From the NCBI GenBank assembly GCA_964507795.1, contig CAZDQV010000052.1:1-14359 (forward strand): DNA of 14,359 nt, read 5' to 3'. Made by a program: the position numbers and the translations under genes. Below the pieces are notes generated by a model that searched no databases, was not told where the DNA came from, and saw nothing but the letters and a program-made list of their open reading frames with translations. Of this stretch, positions 13,214 through 14,359 are shown piece after piece (position 1 is the stretch's first letter; each line of letters opens with the position of its first letter). Source of the stretch: UMGS973 sp964507795 (GTDB lineage Bacteria; Bacillota; Clostridia; Peptostreptococcales; Anaerovoracaceae).

Positions 13214-13264
13214 AATGCTTGAAATCGTAATCCGAATATGCGCAAGCGTAATAGTAATTCTCAT
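13163..13264 (-). CDS. Small basic peptide ORF antisense to small RNA copy B (33 aa)
   Basis: The ORF starts with ATG at 13264, eight bases after AAAGGAGG (complement of 13273-13280), an excellent ribosome site, and stops with TAG at 13163. The peptide has an amphipathic Ile/Thr-rich first half (MRITITLAHIRITISSI) and a Lys/Ala-rich second half (KKAAPAETKSDKATDK). A related frame exists opposite copy A (ITVSKIKKAAPAKPKSGKAT) with several third-position or conservative differences, though no ribosome site is visible there. The last 51 bases are complementary to small RNA B, including its terminator stem, so the second half may be constrained by the RNA. It is not clearly transmembrane. It may be the last gene of the minus-strand cassette or a chance frame. 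Function unknown. Confidence 0.4.
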   Translation of the reverse strand: MRITITLAHIRITISSIKKAAPAETKSDKATDK

Positions 13265-13306
13265 CAATATCGCCTCCTTTCATTGGAGCCCAATACCGGG
13301 TCTTTT

Positions 13307-13323
13307 GAAAATCGGCTCAGCCG
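13307..13323 (-). terminator. Short hairpin after the 95-aa gene
   Basis: On the minus strand, CGGC-TGA-GCCG is followed by ATTTTC directly after the stop of the 95-codon ORF. The stem is short, so it is at best a weak terminator and may let transcription continue into the 33-codon ORF. Confidence 0.35.
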
Positions 13324-13324
13324 C

Positions 13325-13612
13325 TCAAATCTCGTACGAGCTAATAGTTTTTTTGTTTTTTATACGACTGTCTGTGATTATTCCATAAATATATGATGAC
13401 CCCCATAGTCCTGCCATGCTAATTTTAGAAGGAGATGTGTTTTCAATCAGTAATGCAGTTTTGAATGATTGCTTTGATATTCTTCTCCTTTTATCGTTAT
13501 TTATTAGGATGTAATCAGTGCAGTATGTGTAACTGTAACTGATGCCGCGTAGGGTTTTGAATATTTCACCCTCGCAATGTTGGATGTTTTCCCCTAACGT
13601 TTCGAAACTCAT
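13325..13612 (-). CDS. Small protein of unknown function (95 aa)
   Basis: The start at 13612 is chosen because AAAGGAGAG lies about 8 nt upstream; longer in-frame starts (13672 and an internal ATG) have no ribosome site. The product has 95 residues. It begins MSFETLGENIQ and contains FKTLRGISYSYTY, a basic RRRISKQSFKTAL segment and GLWGSSYIYGIITDSRI near residues 68-84. I have a loose memory of small bacterial proteins sharing the pattern ISK-x-(D/S)F-x-x-AL ... G-x-SYI(W/Y)-x-I-x-x-D-x-RI, but cannot name a function. It has no signal peptide or membrane segment. It is the third ORF of a minus-strand cassette, 60 bases after the 27-codon ORF. Confidence 0.6.
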   Translation of the reverse strand: MSFETLGENIQHCEGEIFKTLRGISYSYTYCTDYILINNDKRRRISKQSFKTALLIENTSPSKISMAGLWGSSYIYGIITDSRIKNKKTISSYEI

Positions 13613-13672
13613 ATGATTCTCTCCTTTGCTTTTGCTCATAAAGAAATTTTGATTAGACGAATGCGAATCCAC

Positions 13673-13756
13673 TTATTCAAAGAAAAAATTCTTTATGAAT
13701 CCATATATGAAACCTCCAAGGAATAATCCAAGACCACTTTTTTTGGTTCTTTTCAT
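13673..13756 (-). CDS. Putative membrane micropeptide (27 aa)
   Basis: The ORF starts at ATG 13756 behind AAAGGAGC with 7-8 nt spacing and stops at TAA 13673-13675. The peptide has a basic head (MKRTKKSG), then a hydrophobic, glycine- and aromatic-rich stretch (LGLFLGGFIYGFIKNFFF) long enough for one short membrane helix, and a terminal Glu. This composition is typical of single-pass membrane micropeptides, including some type I toxins and regulators of membrane enzymes, but the sequence alone does not identify which. It lies between the 113- and 95-codon ORFs in the same orientation. It is easily missed by gene finders because of its length. Confidence 0.55.
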   Translation of the reverse strand: MKRTKKSGLGLFLGGFIYGFIKNFFFE

Positions 13757-13774
13757 AACTTTGCTCCTTTCATC

Positions 13775-14116
13775 TTAAAGTTTATACTCGATTTCAAGAG
13801 TAGAGGAATATCCGCTTGCTGTCTGATGCAGTATCTTATCATTATTGCCCATGCATTGCCGCATCGCATTGCATACCATTGGCATAGAGGATTTTAGGCT
13901 TTTATCCCGGTGAATATCTCCGGATTTAAGGATAAGAGTATCAATCCCGGCAGCTTTAGCTTCTTTTTTTTGCTCCTCGATATAACTGCGGATATCAGCA
14001 GTTGAGACTTTGTTTCTTTTATCATAGTCTGTTTCTTTGCTTTTCAAAATTTCGACATCTTCTTCCAAAGCTTGTATCCGGGCAAGAAGTTCAATAATGA
14101 TTTTATCGTAATTCAT
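13775..14116 (-). CDS. Coiled-coil small protein of unknown function (113 aa)
   Basis: ATG at 14116 follows GGAGGTGATTGCT (complement of 14117-14129), a strong ribosome site; an upstream in-frame ATG at 14131 would contain that site and is rejected. The 113-residue product starts MNYDKIIIELLARIQALEEDVEILKSKE, a probable short coiled coil (1-28). A charged linker follows (IRSYIEEQKKEAKAAGIDTLILKSGDIHRDKSLKSS), then MPMVCNAMRQCM and a final GYSSTLEIEYKL. The SGDIHR...MPMVCNAMR...SSTLEI pattern seems familiar from small clostridial proteins and from parts of restriction-associated proteins, but I cannot place it with confidence. It is the first gene of the minus-strand cassette, right behind a near-consensus promoter. 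Confidence 0.7.
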   Translation of the reverse strand: MNYDKIIIELLARIQALEEDVEILKSKETDYDKRNKVSTADIRSYIEEQKKEAKAAGIDTLILKSGDIHRDKSLKSSMPMVCNAMRQCMGNNDKILHQTASGYSSTLEIEYKL

Positions 14117-14142
14117 AGCAATCACCTCCAAATTCTACGAGA

Positions 14143-14171
14143 ATTCTATATCAAAAACTATAGAATGTCAA
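14143..14171 (-). promoter_or_regulatory. Promoter of the minus-strand cassette with overlapping palindromic operator
   Basis: On the minus strand, TTGACA (14171-14166, perfect -35), a 17-bp spacer and TAGAAT (14148-14143). The inverted repeat ATTCTATA-N8-TATAGAAT (14143-14166) spans the whole spacer and touches both boxes. A further AATTCTA half-site lies at 14131-14137. A repressor bound here would block the promoter; no such repressor is evident nearby unless the 113-aa product acts as one. Confidence 0.7.
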
Positions 14172-14255
14172 TAGAAAAATAAAAAATTGCTTTTACATTA
14201 AAAAAATGATGCTGGATGGTTAATCAGGGATTGGATTTGGAGTTTGTCGAAATAA

Positions 14256-14293
14256 AATACCGGAGATTACGCTTGTGAAATTCACACGGTATT
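14256..14293. repeat. Nested inverted repeat upstream of small RNA copy C
   Basis: Outer arms AATACCG (14256-14262) and CGGTATT (14287-14293) enclose a second palindrome TGTGAA-A-TTCACA (14274-14286). It lies 21 bp before the -35 of copy C and has no T-tract. It could be a regulator site or the edge of an inserted segment. Confidence 0.4.
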
Positions 14294-14313
14294 CGCCACA
14301 ATATATTTTCACC

Positions 14314-14342
14314 TTGAAAACAGAGAATTTGTATGCTAATAT
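14314..14342 (+). promoter_or_regulatory. Promoter of repeated small RNA, copy C
   Basis: TTGAAA (14314-14319), a 17-bp spacer, TAATAT (14337-14342) preceded by TGC. It is the third instance of the promoter seen in copies A and B. Confidence 0.68.
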
Positions 14343-14348
14343 AGACAT

Positions 14349-14359
14349 AAGAAAAGACG
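14349..14359 (+). ncRNA. Repeated small RNA, copy C (cut by window end)
   Basis: The window ends with AAGAAAAGACG, identical to the first 11 bases predicted for copy B and at the same distance from the -10. The rest lies outside the window, so whether the hairpins and terminator are present cannot be seen. Confidence 0.5.

Noticed and set aside
13331..13340. Perfect palindrome CTCGTACGAG
   Set aside because: Ten bases only, inside the end of the 95-codon ORF, with no link to a promoter; probably chance.
1..14359. CRISPR arrays, tRNA or rRNA genes, transposases, integrases
   Set aside because: No regularly spaced repeats, cloverleaf genes, rRNA segments or transposase/integrase motifs were seen.

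Overview
The window looks like chromosomal DNA of an anaerobic, low-to-moderate-GC Clostridia (Firmicutes). The evidence is strong AGGAGG-type ribosome sites throughout, a CIRCE-controlled groESL operon, Rex, a clostridial 2[4Fe-4S] ferredoxin, and several proteins of types familiar from Clostridia (a P-loop/Asp23-like protein, a MOSC protein and a MoeA-like protein with a Cys-rich tail). The exact genus cannot be read from the sequence.

Layout. 1-1525: end of an ABC-F ATPase, a stand-alone acyl carrier protein with a near-consensus promoter and a terminator, and the NADH-sensing repressor Rex with an unusual Cys-rich tail, closed by a 12-bp hairpin shared with the convergent ferredoxin gene. 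1549-3451: a 55-aa ferredoxin on the minus strand, divergent from a P-loop protein that overlaps an OGG1-type DNA glycosylase gene. 3473-5557: promoter, CIRCE operator, groES, groEL, terminator. From memory, B. subtilis also keeps an ABC-F gene, moaC, rex and groESL close together, so part of this order may be ancient.

5562-13067: a molybdenum/tungsten block. moeA-moaA-moaC-mogA/moaB-MOSC are tightly packed, end in a terminator, and are followed by modABC (lipoprotein, permease, ATPase) and a MoeA-like molybdopterin-binding protein translationally coupled to modC. Together these genes would import the oxyanion, make cyclic pyranopterin monophosphate, adenylylate molybdopterin and insert the metal. 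MoaD, MoaE and MoeB are not in the window.

The unexplained material lies around this block. (1) A roughly 92-nt element with its own promoter (TTGAAA, 17-bp spacer, TAATAT-like -10), a conserved 5' segment, internal hairpins and an intrinsic terminator occurs as two full copies (5562-5688 and 13086-13213) and a third cut by the window end (14314-14359). It looks like a family of repeated small RNAs. (2) A region of about 210 nt (5768-5980) before moeA folds into several strong hairpins and is bracketed by an exact 20-bp direct repeat carrying extended -10 promoters; it is a candidate structured RNA. (3) Between small-RNA copies B and C is a minus-strand cassette of four small ORFs (113, 27, 95 and 33 codons), each with a good ribosome site, read from a near-consensus promoter with an inverted repeat spanning its -35/-10 spacer. 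The last ORF runs antisense into small-RNA copy B. This cassette and the repeated RNA are the best candidates for an undescribed system; no function is established.
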